Shown here: positions 54,967 through 64,000 of the stretch, piece after piece
Numbering within the stretch: the stretch's first letter is position 1
Layout of the letters: every line of letters starts with the position of its first letter
Assembly (NCBI RefSeq): GCF_900156265.1
Contig: NZ_FTNE01000008.1
Coordinates: forward strand, 62,001-126,000
Source of the DNA: Acidiphilium rubrum
GTDB lineage: Bacteria; Pseudomonadota; Alphaproteobacteria; Acetobacterales; Acetobacteraceae
DNA length: 64,000 nt
Direction: 5' to 3'
Made by a program: the position numbers and the translations under genes
Notes under the pieces: model-generated
The model's input: only the letters and a program-made list of their open reading frames with translations
Databases searched by the model: none
What the model was told of the DNA's origin: nothing

Positions 54967-55231
54967 GCAGAAATCTTTATGTGACGGGCAGTCAGCGTCG
55001 GGTACACGACGCGATGGTGGCGGGATCCGCGCTGGGCCGGGATAGCGTCGGGACGCGCTCATGACGAACATTGTGCGGCCGGGCGCATCAGCAGCGGAAC
55101 GAAAAAATCCCTGGCGATTCATCTTTTGGAGATAATTTCGGCGTACACGGCCTTTAGCAGTCTCAGCCCCTGAACAAGAATGTGCCGATTGGAAACCTCC
55201 GTCTTGGCATTGTCCTGAAAGAGCGGACGTT

Positions 55232-56905
55232 ATGTCGGATCATGCCACTTATCCGCATGCGATGCGCGCCGAGCGGAATCGCTACGTCGCCCTCGCGTTC
55301 TGCTGGGGGGAGGTTCTGTTCGAGTTGGATCGGCATTTTGCTATATCCTATGTATCCAACACCTGCCAAGCAGTGCTGGGATGCGGCAGCGAGGCGTTGA
55401 TCGGGCAGGATTTTCGGAATGTGGTCGCGCCGTCTGATCGGCCGATGATCGAACCCTGGTTGCAGCGTCTGCCGCAGGCCGGGCGCGCGATGATCGAGAC
55501 GGTCAGGCTGAGTTGCCCCGGAGCGCCGCCGCTGTGGGTTTCGCTGGCAGCGAATTGCCTCGACAGTGAAATCGGGACTATTCATATCGCCGTGCAGCGG
55601 CGCGACACCGCACAGATCATGGCCAGGACTGCGGGTTTGGATCCTGCGACCGGGCTTGCCGATTGCCGCAATTTCGTCGATCGGGTTGCCGAGCGGATGC
55701 AGCGCGGTCACGCCGCCGGTCGTGCTCCTGAACTCACGCTGGTAGCGATGCCGGATCTGCATGGTTTGCAGGAGCGGCTGGGCAGCGGTCGGGACGGCAT
55801 GCTGCAAGCGGTCGGCGAGGCTTTGAAAGCAAGCTCGATCGGTGGCGACATGGCGGCGCGGATCAGCGACGACAAATTCTCGCTGCTACACCAAGCGGGT
55901 GCGCCAATCGATGAATTGATGCGCCAGCTCGAGGCGATCACCAGAGCGGCGGACCCGGCGGGCATCGGCTTGGCGATCGATGCTTCGACCCTCGCGGTCG
56001 ATACCGGCGTGGTGGCCGAGACCGATCTGGCACTCGCTTTGATGCACACGCTGCGGCGGTTCGGGGAGGCATCCGGCCCTGATTTCCGCGCGATGGCGGG
56101 CAATCTGCGCAGCGTGTTCCAGAATTCGGTCAGGACCGTTGGGAGTATCCAGCGGGCGATCAGCGATCAGACGTTTCGTGTGGCGTTTCAGCCGATCGTG
56201 CATGTCAAAACCGGCCATATCCACCACTTCGAGGCGCTGTGCCGCTTCGAGGGCCAGGGTGAGGACTCGCCCTTCAAGACCATTCAGGTCGCCGAGGAGC
56301 TTGGCCTGATCGCGGCGTTCGACCTTGTCATGGTGCGCAAGGTGATTGACTGGCTGTTGACCCGGCCGCTCAACAATGCGCGTGAGCGGATTGCGGTCAA
56401 TGTATCGGGGTATTCGATCGAACAGCCGGCCTACACCGTGGCGCTGCTCGACCTGCTTGCGGAAAACGACTGGCTGCGCGGGCGGCTGATGTTTGAGATC
56501 ACGGAAAGTGCGCGGATCGCCAATCTGGAGACGGCCGATCGCTTCATTCAGGCGCTCCGCCAGCGAGGTTTTCATGTCAGCCTCGATGATTTCGGCGCCG
56601 GTGCAGCGTCATTTCAGTATTTGTCGGTACTCGATGTCGATGTGGTGAAACTGGATGGCTCCGCGGTGCGCAACGCCCAGAAAGCGCAGAAAGGGCGGGC
56701 ATTTCTTTCGGCCCTGACCGAATTATGCCGGCGCATGGGGATCGAAACGATCGCCGAAATGGTTGACACGGCAGACACGTTGCAATTCGTGCGCGACTGC
56801 GGATGCAACTATGTTCAAGGGTATCTGTTCGGCAAACCGGCGTGGGAGATCAGCGAGTTTCATCCCCTGCCGAACCGGACGCTGTTCAGCCGCACCGGCG
56901 GATGA
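55232..56905 (+). CDS. EAL-domain c-di-GMP phosphodiesterase with degenerate GGDEF
   Basis: The 557-residue cytoplasmic protein appears to be PAS-like (about 20-130), GGDEF-like (about 130-290) and EAL (about 300-550). The GGDEF site is replaced by ISDDKF, so cyclase activity is lost. The EAL site looks complete: EALCRFE, NVSGYS, FEITES, LDDFGAG, a Lys in VVKLDGS, IAEMVD and YVQGYLFGKP. It should hydrolyse c-di-GMP. With pili and a chemoreceptor in the same window, it probably contributes to the switch between attached and motile states. The sensed signal is unknown. Confidence 0.9.
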   Translation: MSDHATYPHAMRAERNRYVALAFCWGEVLFELDRHFAISYVSNTCQAVLGCGSEALIGQDFRNVVAPSDRPMIEPWLQRLPQAGRAMIETVRLSCPGAPPLWVSLAANCLDSEIGTIHIAVQRRDTAQIMARTAGLDPATGLADCRNFVDRVAERMQRGHAAGRAPELTLVAMPDLHGLQERLGSGRDGMLQAVGEALKASSIGGDMAARISDDKFSLLHQAGAPIDELMRQLEAITRAADPAGIGLAIDASTLAVDTGVVAETDLALALMHTLRRFGEASGPDFRAMAGNLRSVFQNSVRTVGSIQRAISDQTFRVAFQPIVHVKTGHIHHFEALCRFEGQGEDSPFKTIQVAEELGLIAAFDLVMVRKVIDWLLTRPLNNARERIAVNVSGYSIEQPAYTVALLDLLAENDWLRGRLMFEITESARIANLETADRFIQALRQRGFHVSLDDFGAGAASFQYLSVLDVDVVKLDGSAVRNAQKAQKGRAFLSALTELCRRMGIETIAEMVDTADTLQFVRDCGCNYVQGYLFGKPAWEISEFHPLPNRTLFSRTGG

Positions 56906-57152
56906 TCGCGTGTTCACGTTGCGGCCACCGTGAGGTCGCCGGGGACGCGCGGCGATGCCGCTTTTCATCGTGCTGGCGATCCGGTGGAGACTGACCGCCA
57001 ACGCCGGCAGATCAATCCGTCTTCGCGCCGGTCACAAGGAGGCCGCCAAGTGCCAATACGGCGGCGCTGACCGCGCCGTCCGATATGTGCGTAAGCAGTT
57101 TGTTAATAAATCCAGGTTATTCATTGCTGATGAATTCACGAAGGTTACTGGC

Positions 57153-59045
57153 ATGACATCACTTGCCGCTCTGTCGATCCGGCTCAAACTGCTTGTCGCG
57201 TTTCTGGCAATCCTGGCCCTGGCGGCAGGGCTGGGCAGCATCAGCATCATGCGGATCAATCTCCTCAGAACCGCCGCCGACAATATCGAACAGAACCTCG
57301 TCACCGCGCAGCCGCTCAATGCGATGCAGACCCAATTTCTCCGTACCTATGACCTGACCATGCGCGATCATTGGGATTCCGTCGTCGCGACCGCATCCAA
57401 TGCGGCCAACCAGGCGCGCGTGCTCGCGGCAGAGCGTGCGGCGGCGAAGGCGTTCACATCGCAATGGACCACCTATGCCGCCGGCATGGATCCCGGGATC
57501 GAAACGGGGTACGGCAATACATTCAAAGCGACGTTTCATCAGCTGGTCAAAACCGCAGGTGCCGCCGCAGCGCTTGATGGGGCCGGTCATCATCGCCAGG
57601 CGACGGCTCTGTTGGCGCAGACACTGCCGCCCTTGGTGCATCGGTTCGACGCTGCGATGGGTAAGGATTTCGTCTATCAGGCACGTCAGGCGGGTGGGCT
57701 CTACCAAACGGCCGCCGCCGCGGCGGCTTCCAGCACCTGGTGGATCGCGATCGTGCTGGGCGTCATGGCCCTGGGCACCATTGTCATCAATTGGCTGATC
57801 ATGACCAAGGTTTCGAACCCGATCGCCGCCCTCGCCGAGGCCATGCGCCGCCTTGCGGCGGACGAGCCGATTGCCGCAATTCCGGGGATCGATCGGGGTG
57901 ACGATGTCGGCGGCATGGCGCGCGCCGTTCAGGTCTTCAAGGAGGCCGGTGTCGAGAAACGTCGCCTCGAAGCAGAAGCGCAGATCAGCGCCCAACGCGC
58001 TGAAGCCGAGCGCAGCACGACCGAAGCGGCGCGCGCCCTGGCGGCAAAGCAACTTGAAACCGTGGTCGATGCTGTGGGTGATGGCTTGGAAAAACTCAGC
58101 CAGGGCGATCTGATGGTTCGGCTGGATACGCAGTTTTCTGCCGAATACGAAAAACTCCGCAGCCATTTCAATCAGGCGATGGTCAAGCTTCAGGAGACCA
58201 TGGTCTCGATCGCGGTGAACACCAAGGGTGTCAGTGCCGGTTCCGCCGAGATTACCCAGGCGTCGGACGATCTGTCACGCCGCACCGAACAACAGGCCGC
58301 GACGCTTGAACAGACCGCCGCCGCTCTCGACCAGATCACCGCCACCGTGCGCAAGACCGCCGAGGGGGCGAACCAAGCGCGCGATATCGTCAGCGCCACC
58401 AAAAACGATGCCGTATCCTCGACCAGCGTGGTGCAGGATACGATTGCCGCAATGAGCGGGATCGAGGCATCGTCCAAACAGATCGGCAGCATCATCGGCG
58501 TGATCGACGAGATTGCGTTTCAGACCAATCTGCTTGCCCTGAACGCGGGCGTCGAAGCCGCCCGCGCCGGCGATGCGGGGCGGGGTTTTGCCGTCGTCGC
58601 CACCGAAGTGCGCGCTCTCGCCCAGCGCTCGACGGATGCCGCAAAGGAAATCAAGGTGTTGATCTCGGGCTCCGGCCAGCAGGTCGATGTCGGGGTGAAG
58701 CTGGTCGCGGAAACCGGCAACGCCCTGAACCGGATCGGTGAGCAGATCGACCGGTTGAACAGCCTGATCGCGGATATCGCGTTATCCGCGCAGGAACAGG
58801 CGACCGGCCTCAATCAGGTCAATACCGCCGTCAATCAGATGGACCAGGTGACGCAGCAGAACGCGGCAATGGTCGAGCAATCCACGGCGGCCAGCCATCA
58901 TCTCGCTGGCGAGGCCACCGAATTGGAACGCTTGATCGACCAGTTCAGAATCGGGTCGCACGCCAGCCGCGATACCGCCGGCCCTGCGGCCCGCTTGCCC
59001 GCTCCCATGGCGCGAACGGTCACGCGCCGCGCAGCCCACGCATGA
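57153..59045 (+). CDS. methyl-accepting chemotaxis protein
   Basis: The 630-residue receptor has TM1 about residues 10-33 ([20 protein letters not shown]) and a ~150-residue helical periplasmic domain. TM2 is near 195-215 ([20 protein letters not shown]), then come HAMP ([19 protein letters not shown]) and a second HAMP-like region. The signalling domain contains the hairpin tip [27 protein letters not shown] (residues around 455-480) and methylation helices. No C-terminal CheB/R pentapeptide is seen. The ligand is unknown. The ATG at 57153 places the membrane helix correctly; upstream codons are not conserved. Confidence 0.92.
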   Translation: MTSLAALSIRLKLLVAFLAILALAAGLGSISIMRINLLRTAADNIEQNLVTAQPLNAMQTQFLRTYDLTMRDHWDSVVATASNAANQARVLAAERAAAKAFTSQWTTYAAGMDPGIETGYGNTFKATFHQLVKTAGAAAALDGAGHHRQATALLAQTLPPLVHRFDAAMGKDFVYQARQAGGLYQTAAAAAASSTWWIAIVLGVMALGTIVINWLIMTKVSNPIAALAEAMRRLAADEPIAAIPGIDRGDDVGGMARAVQVFKEAGVEKRRLEAEAQISAQRAEAERSTTEAARALAAKQLETVVDAVGDGLEKLSQGDLMVRLDTQFSAEYEKLRSHFNQAMVKLQETMVSIAVNTKGVSAGSAEITQASDDLSRRTEQQAATLEQTAAALDQITATVRKTAEGANQARDIVSATKNDAVSSTSVVQDTIAAMSGIEASSKQIGSIIGVIDEIAFQTNLLALNAGVEAARAGDAGRGFAVVATEVRALAQRSTDAAKEIKVLISGSGQQVDVGVKLVAETGNALNRIGEQIDRLNSLIADIALSAQEQATGLNQVNTAVNQMDQVTQQNAAMVEQSTAASHHLAGEATELERLIDQFRIGSHASRDTAGPAARLPAPMARTVTRRAAHA

Positions 59046-59320
59046 TCGGTCGCTCCGGCGGGGGCCTGGGTGTGATCCGCCCGCAGACAATCGGTCCGGT
59101 CACGGTCGCTGGATTAAAGAGGATCAAGGGACTTCCATCCACTCCAGGCATCGTTGTCAACGACCGGGCAAAGCCGGCTTGAGTCATCCGGGCGTGCGCC
59201 GGTGCAACCGCCGATGGTTCAGGGCCAACGAGGCGTGGTTACCTTCGGCCTGCAATTCGCCCTCGTCGCATGATCGGTCTAGGGTCAGTTCGGTTGTGAC
59301 GGATTATTGGAGGATCAACG

Positions 59321-59560
59321 ATGGCCACTGTGCATTATCATGTCGTGCCGCATGACGGCGGTTGGGCGTACAAGCTGGGGGATGTGTTTTCCGAGACGTT
59401 TGCCACCAAGGCGGCGGCGATGAAGGCGGCGCATCGGGTCGCGCGCGAGCAGAGCGTGCCGGGCGAGACCGCGACGATCCAGTTTCAGGATGAGACGGGC
59501 GCCTGGCACACCGAGGTGGCGTTGGGCAGTGATCGGCCGGAGGCGGATTTGACGGCGTGA
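59321..59560 (+). CDS. DUF2188 domain protein
   Basis: The 79-residue protein is a small DUF2188 domain: VHYHVVPHDGGWAYKLGD, FATKAAAMKAAHRVA and IQFQDETGAWHTEVA. These proteins resemble a beta-beta-alpha double-stranded RNA-binding-like fold, and their function is not known. A very good ribosome-binding site (GGAGG, 7 nt before the ATG) suggests it is well translated. It stands alone between the chemoreceptor and a convergent tautomerase gene. The 275-bp gap before it shows one GAGTC and nothing else. Confidence 0.85.
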   Translation: MATVHYHVVPHDGGWAYKLGDVFSETFATKAAAMKAAHRVAREQSVPGETATIQFQDETGAWHTEVALGSDRPEADLTA

Positions 59561-59582
59561 GCCACCTTGGCCGGTTGCTCGC

Positions 59583-59813
59583 TCAGAGCGGATCGTAGCC
59601 GGGTTTTTTGAACAGGGTTGCCGGTTTGCCGATGATGTCCGGCCGGTAGACGGTTTCGACCCAGTCGTCTGGCTCGATATCTTCCAGGCTGACGGAGACG
59701 GCGTCTGCGGTGACGTTGGCGCTGGCCATCAGGGCTTTGGTAATTTCATCGGCGATGATGGATTTTTGTGCGTCAGAGCGACCGGTCTGAAGCTTGATGA
59801 TCACATGCGGCAT
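59583..59813 (-). CDS. 4-oxalocrotonate tautomerase family protein
   Basis: The 76-residue protein begins MPHVIIKLQTGRSDAQK. The Pro after Met is the catalytic base of the tautomerase superfamily, which requires removal of the initiator Met. The following helix (SIIADEITKALMASANV) and VSVSLEDIEPDDWVE match the family. It acts as a small oligomeric enone/enol isomerase; the substrate is unknown. The ATG at 59813 is required to expose Pro-2; an in-frame codon further upstream would abolish activity. Confidence 0.9.
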   Translation of the reverse strand: MPHVIIKLQTGRSDAQKSIIADEITKALMASANVTADAVSVSLEDIEPDDWVETVYRPDIIGKPATLFKKPGYDPL

Positions 59814-60128
59814 GGTGTTGTCCTGGTGTGTTGCGGTGGGTGTGTAACGCGGTACCGCCGGCTCGGTATTGTTGGTTGGTGACATGTTCCAGCCAATCGA
59901 CCGGCGAGCCGTTCAGCTTTTTCTGCACCGCGATGTGGCTCATGGCGGTGGTGGCGGTGGGACACTGTCTTTGCCATGAAACCTGCGAGATCGCCGAGTT
60001 CGAACAGCGTCTGGGTCATTGTACGCCACCCCGCACAGCCTGTGCCGATTACTCCGTATTATCACGCGGGCGCATGCTGCCTATCTGCAAGGTCAAGCCC
60101 GATGCGGGTGATATTCTGGAGGCGTAAA
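59814..60128. other. gene-free interval
   Basis: In this 315-bp stretch between the tautomerase start and the aldo/keto reductase start, I see no credible ORF, hairpin or repeat. It must contain divergent promoters. The ribosome-binding site GGAGG for the plus-strand gene lies at its end. Confidence 0.5.
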
Positions 60129-61010
60129 ATGAGCGAGATCGGCAACTCCGGCACCTTTCGGCTGGGTGGGCGTGACGTGCGGCGGATGGGCTACGGGGCG
60201 ATGCAGCTTGCCGGGCCGGGCGTGTTCGGGCCGCCGAAAGATCCCGATGCGGCGATTGCGGTGCTGCGGGCGGCGGTGGACGCTGGGGTGAACCATATCG
60301 ATACCAGCGATTTCTACGGGCCGCATGTGACGAATCAATTGATCCGGTCGGCGTTGCATCCGTATCCGGACGATCTGGTGATCGTGACCAAGATCGGCGC
60401 GTGGCGGGGCGATGATGCATCGTGGAACCCGGCATTTTCGGCCGCGGAACTGACGCAGGCGGTGCATGACAACCTGCGACATCTGGGGGTTGCGGCGCTT
60501 GATGTGGTCAATCTGCGGCTGATGTTCGGGAGTCATGGTCCGGCCGAAGGATCGCTGGCGGCGCCGCTGACGGTGCTGGCGGAACTGCAGCGCCAGGGGT
60601 TGGTGCGCCACATCGGGCTGAGCAACGCAACACCGGCGCAGATTGCCGAGGCGCGGGGGATTGCTGACATCGTTTGCGTGCAGAACCACTATAATCTGGT
60701 GCAGCGCCACGACGATGGGTTGATCGATACGCTGGGTGCGGCCGGGATTGCCTATGTGCCGTTCTTTCCGCTGGGTGGATTTTCGCCGTTGCAGTCCAGC
60801 GCGCTCGACGAGGTGGCGGCGGGGCTGGGTGCGACGCCAATGCAGGTGGCGCTGGCCTGGCTGCTGCGGCGGGCACCGAATATTCTGCTGATCCCGGGCA
60901 CATCCTCGGTCGCTCATCTGCGGGAGAATCTGGCGGCGGGGGCGCTGGTATTGCCGGCGGCGGCGATGGCGGTGCTCGACCGGATCGGCGATTGGGCGGG
61001 CGCTGCTTAG
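60129..61010 (+). CDS. aldo/keto reductase, YdbC-like
   Basis: The 293-residue AKR-fold protein opens with RLGGRDVRRMGYGAMQLAGPG, followed by the Asp/Tyr pair in HIDTSDFYGPH and Lys in VIVTKIGAW. The usual catalytic His position (five residues after Asp in LDVVNLRLMF) is Arg, as I recall for the YdbC subgroup. C-terminal IPGTSSVAHLRENL binds NADPH. GGAGG lies 7 nt before the ATG. It reduces aldehydes such as pyridoxal or methylglyoxal in related proteins; the substrate here is unknown. Confidence 0.9.
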   Translation: MSEIGNSGTFRLGGRDVRRMGYGAMQLAGPGVFGPPKDPDAAIAVLRAAVDAGVNHIDTSDFYGPHVTNQLIRSALHPYPDDLVIVTKIGAWRGDDASWNPAFSAAELTQAVHDNLRHLGVAALDVVNLRLMFGSHGPAEGSLAAPLTVLAELQRQGLVRHIGLSNATPAQIAEARGIADIVCVQNHYNLVQRHDDGLIDTLGAAGIAYVPFFPLGGFSPLQSSALDEVAAGLGATPMQVALAWLLRRAPNILLIPGTSSVAHLRENLAAGALVLPAAAMAVLDRIGDWAGAA

Positions 61011-61134
61011 CGCGGCTCGGGACGCTTCAGGGAGACAGGTGAACCCTGTTTTCCCGATGTCCCGCCACGATGCCCATTGACGCGACTACGGCGGCTTCGT
61101 CAGGTATAAGGGTCGAAACCTGCTGAGGCTGCCC

Positions 61135-62217
61135 TTGCCCTTGTCCGCGATCCGTGAACTGCCGCTCGACCAGTTGCTTCTCGGCGATGCCGCCGAGACG
61201 ATGCGGATGCTGCCCGATGCGTCGATCGACTGTATTTTCGCCGATCCGCCGTATAATCTGCAGTTGCGCGGGGAATTGCGGCGGCCGGATGACAGTCTGG
61301 TCGATGGGGTGGATGACGATTGGGATAAATTTTCCGATTTCGCCGCCTATGACGCGTTTTCGCGGGCCTGGCTGACCGAGGCGCGGCGGTTGCTGCACAA
61401 GGATGCGACGATCTGGGTGATCGGGTCGTATCATAATATTTTCAGGCTTGGCGCGATCATGCAGGATCTGGGATTCTGGATTTTGAACGACGTGATCTGG
61501 CGCAAGACCAACCCGATGCCGAATTTCCGCGGCCGGCGGTTCACCAACGCGCATGAGACCATGATCTGGGCGGCGCGGGAGCCGAAATCGCGCTACCGGT
61601 TCAATTATCAGGCGATGAAATCATTGAACGACGACACGCAGATGCGCAGCGACTGGACGATTCCGCTGTGCACCGGCAACGAGCGGCTGCGCAATCAGCA
61701 CGGGCTGAAGCTGCACCCGACCCAAAAGCCCGAGGCGTTGCTGCACCGGGTTATTCTGGCGGCGACCAATGTGGATGACGTGGTGCTCGACCCGTTTTCC
61801 GGCACGGCGACGACGGCGGCGGTGGCGAAGCGGCTGAACCGGCATTTCATCGGGATCGAGCGGCATCCCGCCTATGTCGAGGCGGGGTGGGCACGGCTGC
61901 GCGCGCTGCGGGCGGCGCCGGCGCATCTGACCAGTTCGGCGACCAACCGGCGCGAGGCGCCGCGGATCGCGTTCGGGGTGCTGGTGGAGCGCGGGCTGGT
62001 GCCGGCGGGAACCGTGCTGCACGACCGGTTGCGGCGGATTGCGGCGACGGTGACGGCGGATGGCACGATCATCGCCGGGGCGCATCGCGGCTCGATCCAT
62101 CAGGTCGGCTCGCTGGTGCAGAACGCAGCGAGTTGCAACGGGTGGACGTTCTGGCATGTCGAGCGGGACGGCAGGCTTGTCGCGCTGGACCATGTGCGCG
62201 AAACCTTGCGACCATGA
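61135..62217 (+). CDS. ccrM: CcrM-type adenine-specific DNA methyltransferase (GANTC)
   Basis: The 360-residue beta-class N6-adenine methyltransferase has the catalytic DPPY at 37-40 (IFADPPYNLQL) and SAM motif DPFSGTATT near 220. Between them lie the TRD with WRKTNPMPNF and HPTQKPEALL. The C-terminal extension (about 255-360, with FGVLVERGLVPAGT and NGWTFWHVERDG) is the CcrM-specific domain involved in GANTC recognition. In Caulobacter the enzyme methylates behind the replication fork and times the cell cycle. The start is a TTG with GAGG 6 nt upstream. The stop overlaps yicC by 4 bp. There is no partner endonuclease. Confidence 0.93.
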   Translation: MPLSAIRELPLDQLLLGDAAETMRMLPDASIDCIFADPPYNLQLRGELRRPDDSLVDGVDDDWDKFSDFAAYDAFSRAWLTEARRLLHKDATIWVIGSYHNIFRLGAIMQDLGFWILNDVIWRKTNPMPNFRGRRFTNAHETMIWAAREPKSRYRFNYQAMKSLNDDTQMRSDWTIPLCTGNERLRNQHGLKLHPTQKPEALLHRVILAATNVDDVVLDPFSGTATTAAVAKRLNRHFIGIERHPAYVEAGWARLRALRAAPAHLTSSATNRREAPRIAFGVLVERGLVPAGTVLHDRLRRIAATVTADGTIIAGAHRGSIHQVGSLVQNAASCNGWTFWHVERDGRLVALDHVRETLRP

Positions 62218-63143
62218 GCAATACTGTTTCGATGATTTCGCCTGGGCTCGCTTCGATGACCGGGTTTGCCCGGGTGGCCGGGGCGCATGAGGCGACCAGC
62301 TATGCCTGGGAGTTGCGCAGCGTTAACGGCAAGGGGTTCGACCTCAAGCTGCGGCTGCCGCCCGGATTCGATGCGCTGGAACCGGCGCTGCGCGACGCGG
62401 CAGGGCGACGGCTGAAGCGCGGCAATGTTTCGGTGACGCTGACGCTCAAGCGTGAGGCGGCGGTGGGCACCATGATCGATGAGGCGGTGCTCGAGCGGTA
62501 TCGCGCGCGGGCGGTGGCGTTGGCGGCGCAGATTCCCGGCGCGCCGGCCCCCTGCGCGGCGGCGTTGCTGGCGTTGCCGGGGGTGATCCGCCCGGTGAGC
62601 CACGATGCCGGCGAGATCGAGGACGATGAGGCGGCGCAGGTGGCGCTGGCGAGCGAATTGGCAGCGAGTTTCGAGGCGGCGCTGGACGACCTGGTGGTGG
62701 CGCGGCTTGCCGAGGGCGCGCGGCTGGGTGTGATGATCGCGGCGTTTCTTGACCGGATCGAGGCGCAGGTGCAGGCCGCGTGGGCGCGTGCCGATGAGCA
62801 GGTGACGCAGCATCGGGCCCGGCTGGAAGCGGCGCTGGCGGTTTTGCTGAGCGAGGCCAATCCGGTCGCACCGGATCGGCTGGCGCAGGAGGTGGCGCTG
62901 CTGGCGACCAAATCGGACGTGCGCGAGGAGTTGGACCGTCTGGGTGCCCATTGCGCGGCAGCGCGGGCGCTGCTGGGCGAGGCGGCGCCGATCGGGCGGC
63001 GGTTCGATTTTCTGATGCAGGAGTTCAATCGCGAGGCGAATACGCTGTGCAGCAAATCGACCGCGCTGGCGCTGACCGCGATCGGGCTCGAGATGAAGGC
63101 GGCGATCGAGCAATTGCGCGAACAGGTGCAGAATATTGAATAG
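62214..63143 (+). CDS. yicC: YicC/YloC family endoribonuclease
   Basis: The 309-residue protein has the N-terminal signature SMTGFARV, ELRSVNGKGFDLKLRLPP and ALRDAAGRRLKRGNVSVTL. The C-terminal DUF1732 block includes LATKSDVREELDRLGAHC and GRRFDFLMQEFNREANTL CSKS. YicC proteins are RNases implicated in small-RNA turnover and stress survival. Translation is coupled to ccrM by ATGA if the first ATG (62214) is used; ATG codons at 62232 and 62256 are alternatives closer to the conserved core. Confidence 0.93.
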   Translation: MSNTVSMISPGLASMTGFARVAGAHEATSYAWELRSVNGKGFDLKLRLPPGFDALEPALRDAAGRRLKRGNVSVTLTLKREAAVGTMIDEAVLERYRARAVALAAQIPGAPAPCAAALLALPGVIRPVSHDAGEIEDDEAAQVALASELAASFEAALDDLVVARLAEGARLGVMIAAFLDRIEAQVQAAWARADEQVTQHRARLEAALAVLLSEANPVAPDRLAQEVALLATKSDVREELDRLGAHCAAARALLGEAAPIGRRFDFLMQEFNREANTLCSKSTALALTAIGLEMKAAIEQLREQVQNIE

Positions 63144-63149
63144 ACCCCG

Positions 63150-63731
63150 ATGAAGCGGCGCGGGCTTTGCCTGGTGCTGGCGGCGCCTTCGGGTGCGGGC
63201 AAGACATCGCTCTCGCGCGCGTTGCTGGACGGGGATGAGTTCATGTCGCTCTCGGTGAGTGCCACCACCCGCGCGCCGCGGCCGGGCGAGCAGGAGGGCG
63301 TGCATTATTATTTCAAGACGCCTGAAACCTTCGCCGCAATGATCGCCGCAGGGGATTTCCTGGAGCATGCCAGCGTGTTCGGGCGGTCGTACGGCACGCC
63401 GCGCGCACCGGTTGAAGCGGCGCTGGCGGCTGGGCGCGATATTCTGTTCGATATCGACTGGCAAGGCTACCGGCAATTGCGCGCGGCGCTGCCGAACGAT
63501 GTGATGGGCGTGTTCATCCGCACGCCGACGCTTGCGGATCTGCGCACCAGGCTGATCGGGCGCGGCGATGACGCAGCGACGATCGCGCGGCGGATGGCGG
63601 AGGCGGAGACCGAGTTGGCACACCAGACCGAGTTCGATTTCATCATCGAGAACCGCGATTTCGACGTGGCGCTGACCGATTTGCGGGCGGTCCGGCGGGC
63701 GTGCCGGTTGATGACGTCGCGGCTGGCGTAG
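63150..63731 (+). CDS. gmk: guanylate kinase
   Basis: The 193-residue nucleotide kinase phosphorylates GMP to GDP with ATP. It has the P-loop VLAAPSGAGKTSL, the GMP-binding region VSATTRAPRPGEQEG, VHYYF and SYGTPRAPVEAAL. It also has the lid/ATP segment FDIDWQGYRQLR with RMAEAETELAH. The length is slightly short but complete. It starts 6 bp after yicC, a widespread bacterial pairing, here extended upstream by ccrM. Confidence 0.96.
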   Translation: MKRRGLCLVLAAPSGAGKTSLSRALLDGDEFMSLSVSATTRAPRPGEQEGVHYYFKTPETFAAMIAAGDFLEHASVFGRSYGTPRAPVEAALAAGRDILFDIDWQGYRQLRAALPNDVMGVFIRTPTLADLRTRLIGRGDDAATIARRMAEAETELAHQTEFDFIIENRDFDVALTDLRAVRRACRLMTSRLA

Positions 63732-63776
63732 TTCCCGCATCGTTGCGTTCACGCTGCACCTGGCTAGAGTGATCGC

Positions 63777-64000
63777 TTGGACATCACCCCACCCCGCCTG
63801 TACCTGTATTTCGATGCGGTGATCCGCCACGGGTCGATCCGCGGCGCGGCGGAGGCACTGCGCGTTGCCGCTTCGGCGGTCAGCCGCCGCATTCTCGACC
63901 TCGAAGCCGAGCTCGGCACCGCCTTGTTCGACCGCTCGCAGAAAGGTGTGCAGCTCACGCCGGCTGGTGAAATCTTCGCCGCCCATGTCCGCCGCGTGCT
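63777..64000 (+). CDS. LysR-family transcriptional regulator, N-terminal part
   Basis: The gene runs off the window. The visible 74 codons encode the winged helix-turn-helix of LysR regulators: YLYFDAVIRHGSIRGAAEAL, VAASAVSRRILDLEAELGTA and LFDRSQKGVQLTPAGE. The likely start is a TTG at 63777. The regulated genes are not in view. The C-terminal effector-binding domain, and so the ligand class, cannot be assessed. Confidence 0.85.
   Translation, partial: MDITPPRLYLYFDAVIRHGSIRGAAEALRVAASAVSRRILDLEAELGTALFDRSQKGVQLTPAGEIFAAHVRRV

Noticed and set aside
1-64000. tRNA, rRNA, tmRNA or prophage genes
   Set aside because: I scanned the gene-free gaps for T-loop (GTTCGAATC-like) and rRNA-like sequence and for phage structural genes and found none.

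Overview
The window looks like chromosomal DNA from a GC-rich alphaproteobacterium, most likely a member of the Acetobacteraceae. Pointers are a CcrM-type GANTC methyltransferase, a complete Tad/Flp pilus locus, a Hint-domain surface protein, dense 4-bp stop/start overlaps and frequent TTG/GTG starts. The family-level placement is an inference from gene content and style, because no rRNA lies in the window. I found no tRNA, rRNA or CRISPR array.

Layout. 1-2157: glycine-rich Hint-domain surface protein on the minus strand, cut by the window edge and apparently frameshifted near 1864. 2496-4324: methyltransferase coupled to a diiron ferritin-like protein. 4605-11713: metabolic genes (amidase, MBL-fold hydrolase, divergent SDR / CoA-transferase, two-subunit molybdenum hydroxylase). 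11856-12138: cluster of palindromes. 12182-19031: fusA with a small downstream gene, anmK, a GT87-like membrane protein, tyrS and sufE. 19121-27136: OYE reductase, MFS transporter, trmB and metK, then a secreted glycosidase-like protein, an aldo/keto reductase and dapB.

27517-43151 is a surface-attachment island. A four-gene archaic (Csu-like) chaperone-usher pilus operon runs convergently into a Tad/Flp locus. The minus arm of that locus (flp pilin, then cpaA-B-C-D-E-F, tadB, tadC, tadD) is almost entirely linked by 4-bp overlaps; a divergent plus arm encodes TadG and two TadE-like pseudopilins. 43230-52893 is a metal-efflux module: a PAP2/LssY membrane protein, response regulator and sensor kinase, then after a 78-bp gap an outer membrane factor, a short adaptor, an HME-RND pump and a cupredoxin. 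A TGAC-N6-GTCA palindrome in that gap has the same layout as CusR-type copper operators.

53046-59560: TauE-type permease, two decayed insertion sequences (IS3 fragment, IS1595 pseudogene), an EAL c-di-GMP phosphodiesterase, a chemoreceptor and a DUF2188 protein. 59583-64000: tautomerase, aldo/keto reductase, ccrM-yicC-gmk operon and the start of a LysR regulator.

The most interesting non-coding signal is a ~135-bp double-hairpin element present three times (4421, 14801, 23509; the third inverted). One of its stems carries a compensatory base-pair change between copies. I did not find a clear-cut new defence or biosynthetic system. The best candidates for unknown biology are the methyltransferase/ferritin-like pair, the catalytically degenerate PAP2-LssY protein joined to the copper-type two-component genes, and the dispersed hairpin element.
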